A stretch of DNA of 64,000 nucleotides from Prunella strophiata. Taxonomy: Eukaryota > Chordata > Aves > Passeriformes > Prunellidae. Below the pieces are notes generated by a model that was not told the origin of the DNA, made no database searches, and saw nothing but the letters and a program-made list of their open reading frames with translations. Position 1 is the stretch's first letter, and every line of letters starts with the position of its first letter. The DNA lies in NCBI GenBank assembly GCA_036583965.1, contig JAZBQD010000001.1, positions 14,161,392 to 14,225,391 on the forward strand. The letters run 5' to 3'. Position numbers and translations under genes: made by a program. Shown here piece by piece: positions 22,501 through 34,883 of this stretch.

Positions 22501-25500
22501 GCTCTATGCCTTAGAAGATTCCATTACCAAAGGAATTAGGAGTGTCCATTACCAAAGGTTATCAAAAAAAGGTCAAACCAGCATTTTTCAGAAACAAGAG
22601 GTACAGCTGATCCTGTCTTCAGGAGAAGAATGCAGTAGATGACCCCTCAAAGTCCATTCTAGCCTCATGATCTGCCAAGCAACACCACTTTACTGCAGAT
22701 ATGGGTAATTTAAAGTTACTGAAAAAGTATTGTCCACTGGAGTTTGCACTTGGTAACACCTTCTTTCTTATTTCTTCTGGCTACAATACTAATCTACAAC
22801 TGAAAAGTGTCTACTTGGTGTCAAGTGCTACTTTTAGCATTTAATTTTTACATATTCAGGCAGAGCTGGGCAGTTAAATGATCAGTAGTACCTGAAGGGT
22901 GACCAAAATTCTTCTCTGAGTTCAGTTGCCATCTCAGTTCCATCCTTTAATTGCACCTTTCTTGAGGCACAACTTGTCTGTCTTTTTACTTGCTACACTC
23001 CTGGGCACACTGACAACTCTGAAGTGAAAAGTTTAAGCAACTCATAACAAGGAAATTATGTGAGGACCTCCAACTGGTAGAAAAACAATCACAATTAATT
23101 CCAGATGCTGTCTAATAGTAAGGTTCAAATATATATAACACCAAAAATACTAAGAAGGGGTTTTTTTTTTCAGTCCTGCAGAGAGGTGTCTGTTCTCCAC
23201 CTATTCAATTAGTCATCTTCCTTTCTTTATAGCTGAATTAACTGTAAAGCAAAACATTCTTTTTATGTCCAGACAAGAAAATATGTTGAACAGCTCAATA
23301 ACATTAAAAAAAATAACTTTCTTTCATAGCTATGAATACATTATATGACATAATTTCCTGTGAACTGTGTTATATATTAATTGCTTTAGTTTATTTTGGT
23401 TTTATATTTAAGGTTCTTTTGACTAGCTGAAGATTGGTAGAAGTAGTTAAGAATATTTAAGATTGTATCATGAATGCTAAACTGCAATGCATTTTAATTT
23501 AAAATGTATTTTTTCTTAGAAATGGAGTCAATGGAACATAAAAATGTTCAGTTAAATGCACTCCAGCTGCAGAAGAATGACTTAAAGCAGGATTTATTTA
23601 CTCTCCAAAGTGAGCTCAAAGGTGTGCCTGATAACTATTTGTGATAATTATTTCTGGCTTGACAAATGCTTTGAAAAATGCTTTCTGTCAATTTTCTTGA
23701 GCAAAAGGAATCATAGTAACAATGTTTTAATTTATTTTTACAATATGTAATATATCATTTTAAAACATTATTATCACAAAAATTATGGATTTCAATGAGA
23801 TTTAATTTAAATGCCATTGATACTGAGGTCCAGAGAACTGCTGAATCATGAACTGTGAATATGAAAGTAAGTTTTACTCTTTCTGGTAAGTCATATACTT
23901 AAATGTAGAATTTATTGTTTCAAAGAACTTAAAATCAACCTAAATATTGTTTAAAATCTTCTGTGTCAAAGGTGATCACAGCAATAGGGAATATTTTGAA
24001 ATCTGAATTAAAATAATGTAAATGAGTGCATTAGTATCTTTTTTTAGCCAATATCTAAGTAATGTGTCACAGTAAGAGCTAAGAAAAGCAGCAAATAGGG
24101 TCCTAAATTGTTTGGGGAAAGGAATGAAATTTTCTAGATTGCAATATGTGATTACAATAATAAAAAAATAATTAATTTTCTTTATTTAGATGCCTTTACC
24201 CTTCAAAGAGTTTCATGAAGAAATATTAGAAAATATAAATTTAGAACATGTAGAAGGTCTTTGAGTATGGATGATTAAAATATATTTATAGGGTAATTCT
24301 GATTTCATGTTTAGACCTTGAGAAAGTAATCAGGGAAGCTGAAAGAAAGACAAAAGATTTAGAAGCAGAAAAAGTCCAAGTCACTGAAAAACCTCAGACT
24401 GATCCTGAATGTTTAAGGTAAAAGCCTCACATTAATTAGTTCTTAATTTAATTTTAGGAGTGTAACTGCAGTCTAGTCCTGCTAACTAATGACTATTTTA
24501 CCTTTCATATACAATATTCTTTCTGAAATCAGCAGAACCATTCATTTTTATTAGTCAGCCCTAAGTCCTGTTGTTGATTACAGCATTTCACCCTCACATA
24601 CACACCCCAATGAGCTCAAAACTGCAAATGTTTGCAGGGGTGTCAGTCAGACCCAGAGGAAGAACAAACTGCTGCTGTTGGGTGGAAGATCAGTTCCTGA
24701 GGCCTTGTAGAAATGGTGATGAACTACCCAGTGCTAAACTTATTTCTGCTGCCTGGCTGTGCAGAGTCCATTGCAATGGACTGGGCTGGCCACAGTGACC
24801 TCCTTGGGCAGCTGGGGCCTCTGTTGGAGCAACTAAATGCAGATTTGTTTTCTCTGTGATCTCTGCTATCAGTTCTAATTTGCCTTCTAGTTAAGCTGGT
24901 TTAAAAAAAAATTGAAGACTTAACCAAGACAGAAGACCTTGCACAGTCTCCCTTAACATTTTTTTTCCCTTAACTTCCTGAGAAGTTTTCTTCTCAGGAA
25001 CTGAGCAGTGACAGTTCATTTCTTGTCAGTTTGCTTAAGTGAAACATCAGGTTTTCACTTCACAGAAAATAATGTGTCTTTTTTTTAAACTCCAAATGCA
25101 GAAAGCCCCATATCACAGAACTGACCACCTTTTTCCTATTTTATGACAGACAAAAGTACCTGGGAATATTTAAAAATTATTAAAAGACAATGCAAAGGAA
25201 CTCCTCCTTATAAAGCTAGATCAAAAGATTCTCTATGAGAAATTGAGAAAAATGCAACTTACATTACTATCACAGGTTTTTTCCTATATATCCCTAAGCT
25301 TTTGGCAAAAATAAATAAATATATTGGAGATTGTTTTATCTGAAAACTTTCAATGGAAAGTTATAACTTTGCAGAGAACTCTGAGCAATTTTCTGAAAGA
25401 CAATTTGGTAATGACCCATTTTTTGCTGAATATTCGGTTTTTGAAAGAAAATGATATATCAGCCCTATTACTAACTCTCTTCAACCTCTTGCATGGTGTT

Positions 25501-28500
25501 GAGACATGGCCAAAATCCCCTCAGCATAAAAATTAATTAGCTCACAATCCTGCATACAGTAGCAAAAAATTTGCATTCAACATATACATAGAAGACACAG
25601 TGTAAATAATAATAACAGTAACGATTCTCTGGGACAGCACATTATATTTCACTCCTTTACATTATTCATTCAATCATGATATATTGGGGTTGGTGATACA
25701 TGAGGCTGTCAGCTTCCTTCCAACTAACACACTTCCCTTGGAATGGTTTACTGCCATGATGCCACTGAATATCCAAATTTGTGTAATTAGTTTTCTAGAG
25801 TAGGTTTCCTGTGTGGAAGGTACAGAAGTAGCCAGCATTATCATTGTTTTAATGCCCAGCTCTGCCACTGAGATCCTAAGGATCAATCAAGTCCATGTGT
25901 GTCTTTCCATGCAGTGAAATTAACTCCCAGCTCTTCAGAACAACAATTTGGTTTTCTCAGGGTGAAAAACAGCATAAAACATATTAAATTCTATTAACTG
26001 CAAAATCAGCAAGTGCCATTTACAACCAAGGCAAGAAGGATGATGAGATTTTCTTATTTCATGAAATGCCTCCTTTTATGGTCAAGATAAGCTAACATTA
26101 TTTGATAATTGCATGCAGTGCAAAATATAAAGTGCTCCTATGCTATTACCACTATCACAAAATGCAAGCCCTTCTTGAAGTCTAGTAATATACTGAACAC
26201 ATTTTCTTAAAATTGAAACATTTTTTTCATTTCAGATACTGGAAAAAGTTTAAGACCGATTTGCCTAAATCATATTTTTATCTTGCACTTGCTTTTGATC
26301 AGAAAAGCTCAATGCTTCATAGAGAGAGATAGCCCTGAAAAAGTTAACTGAGATGCCAGGAAGCAATAGAGCTGTGCTGCTGTATTTCCATGTCAGCACT
26401 AATAGAGTCTGCTTTTCAGTGGAGCCAAGCAGACAATCCTCATTTGTCTGCCTCTCTGTGTCACTGCTGGGCTCTTTAGAACCACCCAAAACTTTATCAG
26501 ACTCTCACAACTCTAGCAGTTGTTGGGTTTTTTGGTTTTTTTATTCAATTTAACAAAGCTTACTCATCACTTCTCGGTTTGAACTACTGAATTAAGAGAA
26601 TGAAAGGGGATTTAAAGTATTAGACACTGTAAATTGTTCAGCATATAAATAGTCCCCTGGAGGGTATCTGATCACTCTCTGGTACCTCTGTATCATCAAG
26701 AGGATGGAGCTAGAATCTGCACAGTGCTGCACAATAAGAGAACAAAAGGAAAAAAGAGGAAGTTGAAACAAGAGGATTTAGAGTGAATTTAAGGAAAAAG
26801 CATTTTTATCATGAGGGAGCACAGCTTGCTTAGAGAGGTTGCATAGTTTTCATCCTTGAAGGTTCTCCTTCTCAAGATACACTCATATACTTGTGTATAT
26901 CTTAACAGGAGTCAGTTTTGGTCATGTTAAAATCAATGTGATTGAACCTTCTGTGTCTGAGAAACAACTGTTTTTAGCCTAACAAGATCAGGATTTTTAT
27001 CCCCATACAGAGTTTATTGCAATAATAGAATTCTAGTTTTCACTGAAAATCATTTTTATTACACATAAAGATAATATTTTGACACATGTAATGTTGGTTA
27101 AAAATACATTTTTTCCCTATGAAATAGCACAAAACCTGATTTTATTTTTTACAGAGCTGGAAACCACACCACTATAAGTGGTAAAAAATACCTTTTTTTG
27201 ATGCTTCCTTAGAACAAACATGAGAGACAGTCAGCATCAATAACCTGATATATGTAGCTCCCAGATCACCCTGCAAGTCTGTTACTGTATCACATCCCTA
27301 GTCCCAGCTTAAAAATCAATATCAAAAGTAGCTGGCAAGGCAAGAATCTTCATTGCAATTAAGTATATATCTAAAAGTAAATTGCATTTCAGCTGAAGAG
27401 CGTAGCCAGCTAATTCAAATTACAGCAATTCATCTTTGATCTGAGAAAAATGCCCCATACCACGTCTGCAGTTTCATAAAATTTCTCTGAAATCCATCAA
27501 AGAATTGCAAAGGGTCATGAGAAGCACACACCAGTAATTCCAGCAGCTGTTGGAGCTGCTGTGGAGGCTTGTCCTGATCCACACTGGATGCAGAAAAAAT
27601 CCAACCAGAATTTGAATGTTAAGCACAGATATAATTAGCAGGCACCTTGGAAAATGCAAGTCTCATGATACAGGTGAATAATTCAGAGACACTTTTAAGA
27701 AAATAGGGCTTTTTCTATTTTTCTTTTCTTTCTATTTTTTTTTTTTGTTTTGGTTTTGGTTTTTTTTGGTTTTTTGTTGTTGTTGTTGTTTCCCTAAAGA
27801 GAGCTGCAATTAAGATCAAAAGCCTTGTTTTAATCATCTGTTCTGCCAATGCCATCCTCAAACACAAAACAGCAGGAAAGAACTTTGGCATCAGCTCTCA
27901 GGAGCCCCATTTCCCTGGCAGGTTGCAAGTTACATCACTTAAGTGGAACAATGCAGGAGTCAAACAGACACTAACTGATACCAGTAAACTCCTAACTATG
28001 GCACTTCACTCTTATATTGGTTGTAATTACTGTATTAATTATTTATCCTCTTTCACATTTTAATTTTGAATTTTTGTGTTGCCTTAAGTAAAACAGCCTA
28101 GAAATAATTTTAGTTGAAGTTCACTTAAACGAAAACCAGAGCATTTCTACCTAAAACAGATATCTTTCAACCTATTTAAAAGGTAGAATAAGGATAAAAT
28201 GCTTCTTTGAAACCTGAATTTCTCTTCTGCTTTAGAAAAGAAGTAGCAGAAAGGAAATGCATGAAATCTGCTTACTTTGTAAATAGTTCACAGCTTTGTA
28301 TACATGTCTAAATCCTAAAAATATAGTATTCCTTCTTATTCTTCATAATCCAGAAACTCTATTACCAAAATTAGAAGGAAAATAATGTTTTTCTTTCATA
28401 CAAATCATAAAGGAAATATATTCCTTAGAGCTCAACAAATTGTTCATGCAAACAACAGACAGCCTAAGCCCCATGCATTCTTTTTGTGGGTTAAATTTTT

Positions 28501-31500
28501 TTTTGCAACTTATTTTGATGTTAAATTTTATAATCAGAAAATATCAGTCTCTGGAGTAATGTATGTGGTTCAAAATTAGTTTTTCAATGGCAATCTCCTC
28601 ATTGATTTTTTGAGCTTTTCTTTTTAATAGCAGTGCCTAGTGGAACTATTATAGCTTGAATTATGTTAGAATAGCTTTCCATTATGAATTGCAGAATGGA
28701 TTTACAAAAAGCAGATCAAATCTGACTAATTATGCCTTTCTTTGATAAGACAACAGATAGGTTTGACAAAGAAAATTCCAATGCCATCCATCTAGACATT
28801 TATAAAGTTTTTGATGCTATCCCACAAGGAAAAAAACTACTTAATCTAGGGAAGATATATTAAAAAATTAAGTAAAGAAATGTGTAATAGTAACAACTGT
28901 CATAGGTCTGCAATTTAAAATTCTGGGACTCAAAGGTAACAACAGTCACAGTTGGTCTTGCTTAATGTTTTAATTAATGAGTTTAGAATAGAAAGTGTTT
29001 CAAGACAACATTACCTTAAACAATTAAACTCTACACCTTGCAGAAGAGTCACTAAAAAGAGGAGGAATATGATTGTGTAGAGTGTAAGTTTATCTACTTG
29101 TATGAAGTTAAGGACTTCAATAACAGGTACCTGGAAGCAGAGAGGTCTGAGCATACTGTGTGTGCAAAATACAGCTATAAACATCAAAAGAAAATATAGC
29201 TGTGGATGAGATAAAAGAAAGAGTTATTTCTAAAAAAATACCAGGAGGGTGTAAGAATTTTGTACAAATCTCTCACCTACTTGTCAAAAAAGATTCATTC
29301 AACCTGGAAGATGAGCAGAGCATGGAGAGCCCATAAAGCAGAATGAAACAAGGACAGTTCTAAATCCTTTTAGCTCTGAGTATATTATACACATGAAGAA
29401 AGCAGTGTAAACATAACAGAGATACCAACTTCAGCAATAGAGTAGCCATATTCTTATACTCAGATTAAGATCTAATTTTCTGTGTTCAATAGAAAAATCA
29501 AGATAATTGAACTAGAACTATTGACTATTTACTTTCCCTGCCTTTCAATAGGAATCTCATTGACCTCTAGAAACACATTTCATTTCACATCTCACATACA
29601 TGCTTGTGTATTTTTTCTTTCCTATGTAGCTCATTCTTACAGTTCCAATGAAAGATAATCCACACAGCTTTTGGTCTGCACAAAAGCAAATCTCATCCTA
29701 GATGTGCAGTTTTATTTAGTGTGCCTTAACCTTTCCATGTTTATTCACCTATTATTATATATTCCTTAAATATGTCTTGTGATGTTTTATGTATTTGGAA
29801 AATACCACCACACTTTTCAAGATCTCTAACTACTCTTATGAAGAGGTGCCTGAGAGCATTCACAAAATGCAAGCTTTAATCAATGGTAACTATGTATTTT
29901 ACATTTAACATTTTATCCAGGACAACAGAAGCAGAAAATTTCTTATTTTGCTGAAGGTAGATCAATTTCTTTTCATTTGCATTTAATTTTCATTGTTCTG
30001 TTGTCTAGTACCTTCTTTGTGTTCATGTTTCATCTTCTTGCTAGACTTTATTATTGCTATTAGATCACTTGCTTAATTTTATTATCCTTCTGCTCCATCA
30101 AGCACAGACTTTTATATTTAGTTGTGTAACTCAAGTACTTGACTTTATCTTTTGGGATACTGTATGCCATTTAGAACTGGTTTTCCCTCTTCCTCAATCA
30201 ATTGATAATAGTCTGAAATTTATTGACTTCTCCAACTGTATCAATAGCATATTCTGTTTAGTAGTGTCAGCAAATTGTAAATACCAGCAAAATCTTGCTC
30301 TCACTGTAGAAACATACACATTAATTTAAACCCAGTCTTGAACTGACAGAATTATCTCAATGTCTTACCTCTACTTGAGCTTGAGACAATAAACTAAAGT
30401 CTTCAATACTTTTCTTCAGCCCCAATACAGTCTTAAAACATTGATAAATGTATCTCTTGTTGTTCATGATGAAATCCCAGAAAATCAAGATATGCACTCT
30501 CAAGTTATATACAGCTTCTTAAGGAATTTCATTTTGTACCATGGATTCTATGCCCTGTATAGCAGTGTCAAACAATTCTGTTTTATAACACACCACAATG
30601 TTTGCCCTCAAATTTATGATTAAAAAATAAAATGGTGGTCATAAACAAGGCAAAGACAAAAAGGAGAATACAGAAAAAAAATTTGTAATTGTGTCAGCTA
30701 AACATAACTAAGAAACAGTCTGCTCCTCCTGCAACTCCAACAACAATTAGGTAGGGTCTTTCAACCCCACTAGAAAAAAATACTCTTAAAATCACATATT
30801 AACCCCACCTTCTAAGGGAATTATTTCTCCTTTAAGACCTCTTAACATAAAATTATTCTTGGAATGCAAGTTTTGGTTATACTACAGTGTTGATCCAGTA
30901 ATTTGAATCTATGGATGATTTACAGAGAGGCCTGTTTGACAATAACATTATTTTCTTCATAGTTCAATTTATAATACTAGCACGTATTGATTTCAAATTA
31001 TTTTTCCTCTTTGCCATGTGCATATAGAGCTGAAATTCAAGAAGAATGTGTATCAACCACAAATGCCAATGACATTTAATAGCTGGGCTCATTTCAGAGC
31101 TGCAGAATCGATCATCTACAGTGATCTCCTCCTTCTTCATCTCTGTCATTTCTAGCATTCAAGACTAATGGAAAATGGGCCATTGATAGCAGAGCTCGGT
31201 CTAGGGACAAGATAGCATCCCAAAAATGCTGATGTTGTTTTCCCACCTACTTGATTTAAGGCTAGGTTTAGCTATTGCAAATGTGGCATTTCAGCTCCAG
31301 CTGTTCATTAGAGCCTGTGATACTGTAACTTGCCAAGACACTGTTAGTCCAGTGCAATGACTTATTTTAAAGCTATATTTTATTGTCAGCAAGGAGAACA
31401 AAATGCTAAAAATAAAACAAAACCAAAGGACATGGGGAGCCAAATGCTAATGTGATTTTTCAGATTATTTTTCCTAAGAGATCTACCTTTTTTCATAGTC

Positions 31501-34500
31501 ATAAAAAGAGTATAATTGTCAAATTAATCCTTGTTCTAGCAAAAGTTACATCTTTTTCCATTTTCAAAGGTGACAGAAAACCTGCCTTCCATCGAGACAG
31601 TATAGTTTCATGAATAATTGGTTTGCACATTCAATCTGATAATGGAAAGATGAATATGAATATCCTGCTTATCTTAAATGTAAAATGAAAATACTGAATC
31701 TGCTTTCAGGTTAAACATTTTTTTTTTTAATAGTTCCATTGTCTCACATTCCTTCTGGTAAAACTTCATCATTTATTCAGTAACTCAGGCGTCTCCAATG
31801 CATTAATTTTGTAGACTGTAACCTAACAGACAGCTCTTATTTTGTGAGTATATTATTCCTGGCACATACTGTAATTATCTAGCTTCTAAATAAGAAAGAA
31901 GGAAGACCTGAAAGCAGAATCAATTGATTAATGTAAGAATTAAACACCACATTTGAATGAATGTCTTGTATCACCACTACCTGATGCTAGGTAGGGAATT
32001 GCTCTATCACTACTGTTAAAAGTCTTATAAACTATTTGAAATAAAATTTTAAAATCCATACATAAAACTTAGTTTCAAAGCATATCACCAACAGAAATTA
32101 ATTCACAATCCCAAGACGCAAATAAGCAACTCCTCCTGCTTATCTTCTGCTTGTTCTATCCCTACTGTGGACCTAGCATGGACTGGTGTCATTCCTAACT
32201 AACAAGTGGCAAACAGGCTGTGCATCAGTTTTACAGTGTGAAGGACAATGGGAGAGCGTTTTCTCTGAGACCAGCAGACTCTGTCTTTTCCTAAAGCATA
32301 AATTAAACTAAGTAGGGTTTTTGTTTGTCCCAAGCAAATTAGGGTTCTAATATCACACTAGCAGAGAACATAGAGAGAAAAAATGCAGAGACAAGGCAAT
32401 GAAGTTAAGTAGATTTAATCAAGATCACAAGCTGATCCTAGACCTTGAAGTGAACTTCTCTCAATGAAATGTACTGAAAACTAACAATGTACTACAGTGC
32501 ACTGAAAATTTCATTTCTTAAAGCATAGCTCAAAATTCCCTTTTTGAATCTTGTTAGTGTTATGAGAAATATTTCTGAAAGAAGAGACTCCTTTACAATG
32601 CAAGCACATAGAGCTCATGCTTTTTCCATATTGATGGTAAGATATTTGCATTTTCCAGAGGAACAGCAAAATTAACTTCAAGTCCAGTCTTAGTCTGTTA
32701 TCCTAAAGCTGCACAGTGACTAAGCTATTCCTCTGCTTAAAGATACACCTTTTAATAAAGCCATTTTTGTGTAGAAAACCAACTCTTTTTGCACTAGGAC
32801 AGCTAAAGAGGTACATCATCTCTATAATAAGGTCCAATAATTTAATTGTCTATTATAGTATATTAAAGCAAAAATAGTCGCTACCTTCTATTTCAACTTC
32901 AGAAGGGTCCTGCTTTAATGCATTGGTTTAGCTATTTAATGACAAGAAGAATATTTTCAGTCCATTTGTATGTTCCAGGACATTCAGATTGTTTCCTGAA
33001 ACTGTGTTAAGGGTAAACAACTTCATCTTTGTCATTATGCTTTTCTTCTGACAGGCATGAAAAGACCCAGTATAATCTCATCACCTTGTATTTATCAGAC
33101 TACTGAAAGCTCTGCCAGAGATTTCTCTGGGCCTACCAAGTATTAGTTTAAACCACTACAGTCATTGATGTGCAGACCTGAGGTATCTCCTTTGAGCAGG
33201 ACTAAACCATCTTTTGAATGGAGAAATATCTATATTAAAGTAATCCTTATTGTAGAAAAGTTGGAGAACTCCTGGCTGAGAGTACTGGGAAGCAGTAAGT
33301 GCTGAGGAATAGTGGGAGCAGTGGGGAGAGAAGAGGAACAAAAGCTGTGGAGTTTGTGGAGGTTATGAAGCAATGCTGGCACAGGGGCAGCAGAGCACCC
33401 ATCTAATGCAACATTCTGTCCACAGCAGAGGCTACAAGAAGATACCCAGGAGAGATAAGAACAGTAACATATGGTACTTCCTAAATATCACCATTGCAAT
33501 TCACGTTTCTATAAGGAAAATGATGACTAGTGAGGCCATATATCTTTCACAGTTTATGTCCAAGAAATTTGTCTAACTAGCAAACTTAAATCCTGACCAG
33601 CAAAATAGATCAATGAGGCTTTTCTCACACAAGTCAAATTGAGAATTGGGACCAAAACTGAAAAAAAAGTTACCCAGCAACAGTTCTCTGACCTGAAAAT
33701 TTATTTGCTTTTGGACACAGACTTAAAAAAGAGTTGGAAGAATGCAAAGATGATAGTTGGGAAAGTGTCTGTGAGACTCTTCAAACAGAAATTGAAATTC
33801 TGCAAATGGTATGTCATTTTCATTATATATTTCAGGTGTTTGACAATTTTAGTTTTAAAGGTGTCCTTTAGGATGATTGGCAGTGGTTTTAGATAAGCAG
33901 GTTTTTATACTATGAACATGCCTAGATAGCCTCTTGATGCAGACACACTCCAATATTAATTTGTTTCAGCTTATTTCCAAATGTCCAGGAATATAATTTC
34001 TACAGAAAAGGAAAGCACAAAGAAGAATTTAAAGATATGCTTTTAGCACAAGAAAGATGTACTGGGAGGGACTTATATAAATTGTTAGTTTATTGAAAGC
34101 TGCAACAGATTATGCATTTAGGAGCGAAAATTAACCTTTACCTTCAGCTGCCAGTTAAATGGAAGATGGGAGTATGGAGAAATAAGATAATAACATCCTT
34201 TCCTCAAGTATTTTATTTTGTCCACTGACAAATTCCTTACAAAAACTTACTAAAACATGTTTTTCTCTGAATGTCAATCCTAACTCCAAATTTCTTGATT
34301 GTCAGTCTGTGTCACAATACAAAGAGACAAAATATTTTGAAGTCCCTTTTGGGAAACAAGGAGGCTTTAAAGGTTCATTTTAGAGCCCCTGATTGAGCTG
34401 TACAAAGACACAGCTGCCACCACCGTCAAGGAGAATGACAGTCCTGAGAAATTTGCATTACTCACTCTTATAATTAGTTTCAAGTTTCTGTTGAAGTAAT

Positions 34501-34694
34501 GTAACTTACTTGTAATTTTTTTTTTTTCCATTATTTTTTTTCAGAAAGAAAAATAAAACAGCTCAATGTTTAAAAATTTCTCTGTAAAAAAAAAAAAAAT
34601 GCTATGCTCATAAGATTTCATTTTCTACAATTCTATTCTTTCTCTTTTCCAGAATTTATCACAAAAGAAGTCTTCAGGGAAATGTGACATATAA
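16476..34694 (+). CDS. CCDC172: Coiled-coil domain-containing protein 172, eight coding exons
   Basis: Joining 16476-16554, 16726-16811, 19945-20061, 21441-21606, 23520-23621, 24315-24417, 33721-33808 and 34653-34694 gives 783 bases: 260 codons plus TAA. All seven introns start GT and end AG and the phases join without a break. The length is close to the human protein (258 residues as I recall). The N-terminus [16 protein letters not shown] and the motif VQHLSVKQF after exon 2 match the family. Nearly the whole protein is charged Lys/Glu heptad sequence, consistent with a long coiled coil and no membrane segment. The family is reported as testis-expressed and linked to TEKT2 in the sperm flagellum; the sequence alone does not show this. 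The ATG sits in a good context (GGG before, G after). Intron 6 is 9.3 kb and filled with repeats. A lipase gene follows downstream in the same orientation. Confidence 0.92.
16726..16811 (+). CDS. CCDC172: CCDC172 coding exon 2
   Basis: Acceptor GTCTTGCAG before CTAAATGC, donor GTCAAG/GTGAGC. Enters in phase 1 and leaves in phase 0; encodes [23 protein letters not shown] heptads. Confidence 0.92.
19945..20061 (+). CDS. CCDC172: CCDC172 coding exon 3
   Basis: Acceptor TTTTGGAAG, donor ATCATG/GTATGT. Exactly 39 codons, symmetric phase 0, so skipping it would keep the frame. Encodes [19 protein letters not shown] and following residues. Confidence 0.92.
21441..21606 (+). CDS. CCDC172: CCDC172 coding exon 4
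   Basis: Acceptor with a strong T-rich tract (CCCTTTTTTTCAG) and donor AAAATG/GTAAGT. Enters in phase 0, leaves in phase 1. Encodes an acidic/basic coiled-coil stretch including [18 protein letters not shown]. Confidence 0.92.
21990..22680 (+). mobile_element. Degraded CR1 LINE 3' fragment in CCDC172 intron 4
   Basis: The order of recognisable CR1 3'-region pieces runs left to right: a GGGGTCGTCATGGATCACAG / GCTGAACATGAGTCAATG portion, a GTGAGAGTGATCAGAGTTCTGGAGCACATGAGAAGGA-like portion (split here as GTGATCAGAGTTCTGGAGCA and CATGAGAAGGA), a GGGCAACTGAAGC portion, and a terminal ...CAGTAGATGACCCCTC ... CATGATCTG end. It is old and heavily mutated. It also holds a 14-bp direct repeat TCCATTACCAAAGG (near 22519 and 22546). 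Confidence 0.7.
23520..23621 (+). CDS. CCDC172: CCDC172 coding exon 5
   Basis: Acceptor TTTTTTCTTAG, donor CTCAAAG/GTGTGC. Phase 1 in, phase 1 out (102 bases, 34 codons), so it can be skipped in frame. Encodes [19 protein letters not shown] and following heptads. Confidence 0.9.
24315..24417 (+). CDS. CCDC172: CCDC172 coding exon 6
   Basis: Acceptor ATGTTTAG, donor TTTAAG/GTAAAA. Phase 1 in, phase 2 out. Encodes [20 protein letters not shown] and a short less helical end, [11 protein letters not shown]. Confidence 0.9.
26640..26905 (+). mobile_element. CR1 LINE 3' fragment in CCDC172 intron 6
   Basis: Contains, in CR1 order, ATCAAGAGGATGGAGC, CACAATAAGAGAACAAAAGG, GAATTTAAGGAAAAAGCATT, GAGGGAGCACAGC, TTAGAGAGGTTGCATAG and CATCCTTGAAGGTTCTC. 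These match the segment just before the CR1 terminus (the 'one-sided' 3' region seen in bird genomes). Confidence 0.7.
27715..27793 (+). repeat. T-rich low-complexity tract ending in (TTG)n
   Basis: T-runs interrupted by single C or GG, then several TTG units. Probably a reverse-oriented old retroposon tail. Confidence 0.85.
28685..29260 (+). mobile_element. Ancient CR1/L3-like LINE relic, sense, reverse-transcriptase remnant
   Basis: Reading 28690 onward on the + strand with interrupting stops gives SNLTNYAFL, then [20 protein letters not shown] and PQG. This aligns with the CR1-type reverse-transcriptase block (S-LTNL--F ... A--IYLDFSKAFD-VPH). It is the same protein region as the antisense relic at 8520-9640 but in the opposite orientation. 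No intact frame. Confidence 0.65.
29700..30440 (-). mobile_element. Probable ancient LINE relic, antisense
   Basis: The + strand has the pyrimidine-rich wording of the antisense of the same old LINE family, for example CATATTCTGTTTAGTAGTGT then CAGCAAATTGTAAATACCAG. The similarity is weaker than at 8520-9640 or 41030-41620, so assignment and edges are uncertain. Confidence 0.35.
30441..33720. other. Rest of CCDC172 intron 6, no feature seen
   Basis: AT-rich intronic DNA up to the exon 7 acceptor. No repeat family or coding exon recognised. Confidence 0.4.
33721..33808 (+). CDS. CCDC172: CCDC172 coding exon 7
   Basis: Acceptor GCTTTTGGACACAG, donor CAAATG/GTATGT. Phase 2 in, phase 0 out. Encodes [16 protein letters not shown] and [10 protein letters not shown], resembling the conserved C-terminal LQTEIE stretch of the family. 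Confidence 0.9.
34653..34694 (+). CDS. CCDC172: CCDC172 coding exon 8 (terminal)
   Basis: Acceptor TCTCTTTTCCAG, then [13 protein letters not shown] and TAA at 34692-34694. The stop lies in a near-perfect tandem duplication of about 14 bases (CATATAATATGTGG / CATATAATATGGAG, 34688-34715). Confidence 0.88.
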   Translation, partial: NLSQKKSSGKCDI

Positions 34695-34837
34695 TATGTG
34701 GCATATAATATGGAGTGTCATAGAAGAAAGTCTGAGAATTTTTGGATTGTTTTACTCAGGTTCTATCAGATTTGCTTCTATTTTCTATTTTCTGTTTCAT
34801 AAATTCATACTTTGTATCTGCCTTTACTTTTCATCAA

Positions 34838-34843
34838 AATAAA
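34838..34843 (+). terminator. CCDC172 polyadenylation signal
   Basis: AATAAA 144 bases after the stop codon. A G/T-rich downstream element (GGTTTGTGTTTTATC, about 34869-34883) supports it as the functional signal. Confidence 0.75.
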
Positions 34844-34883
34844 ATTTGATTCATTTAAAAGTGAGGGAAGGTTTGTGTTTTAT

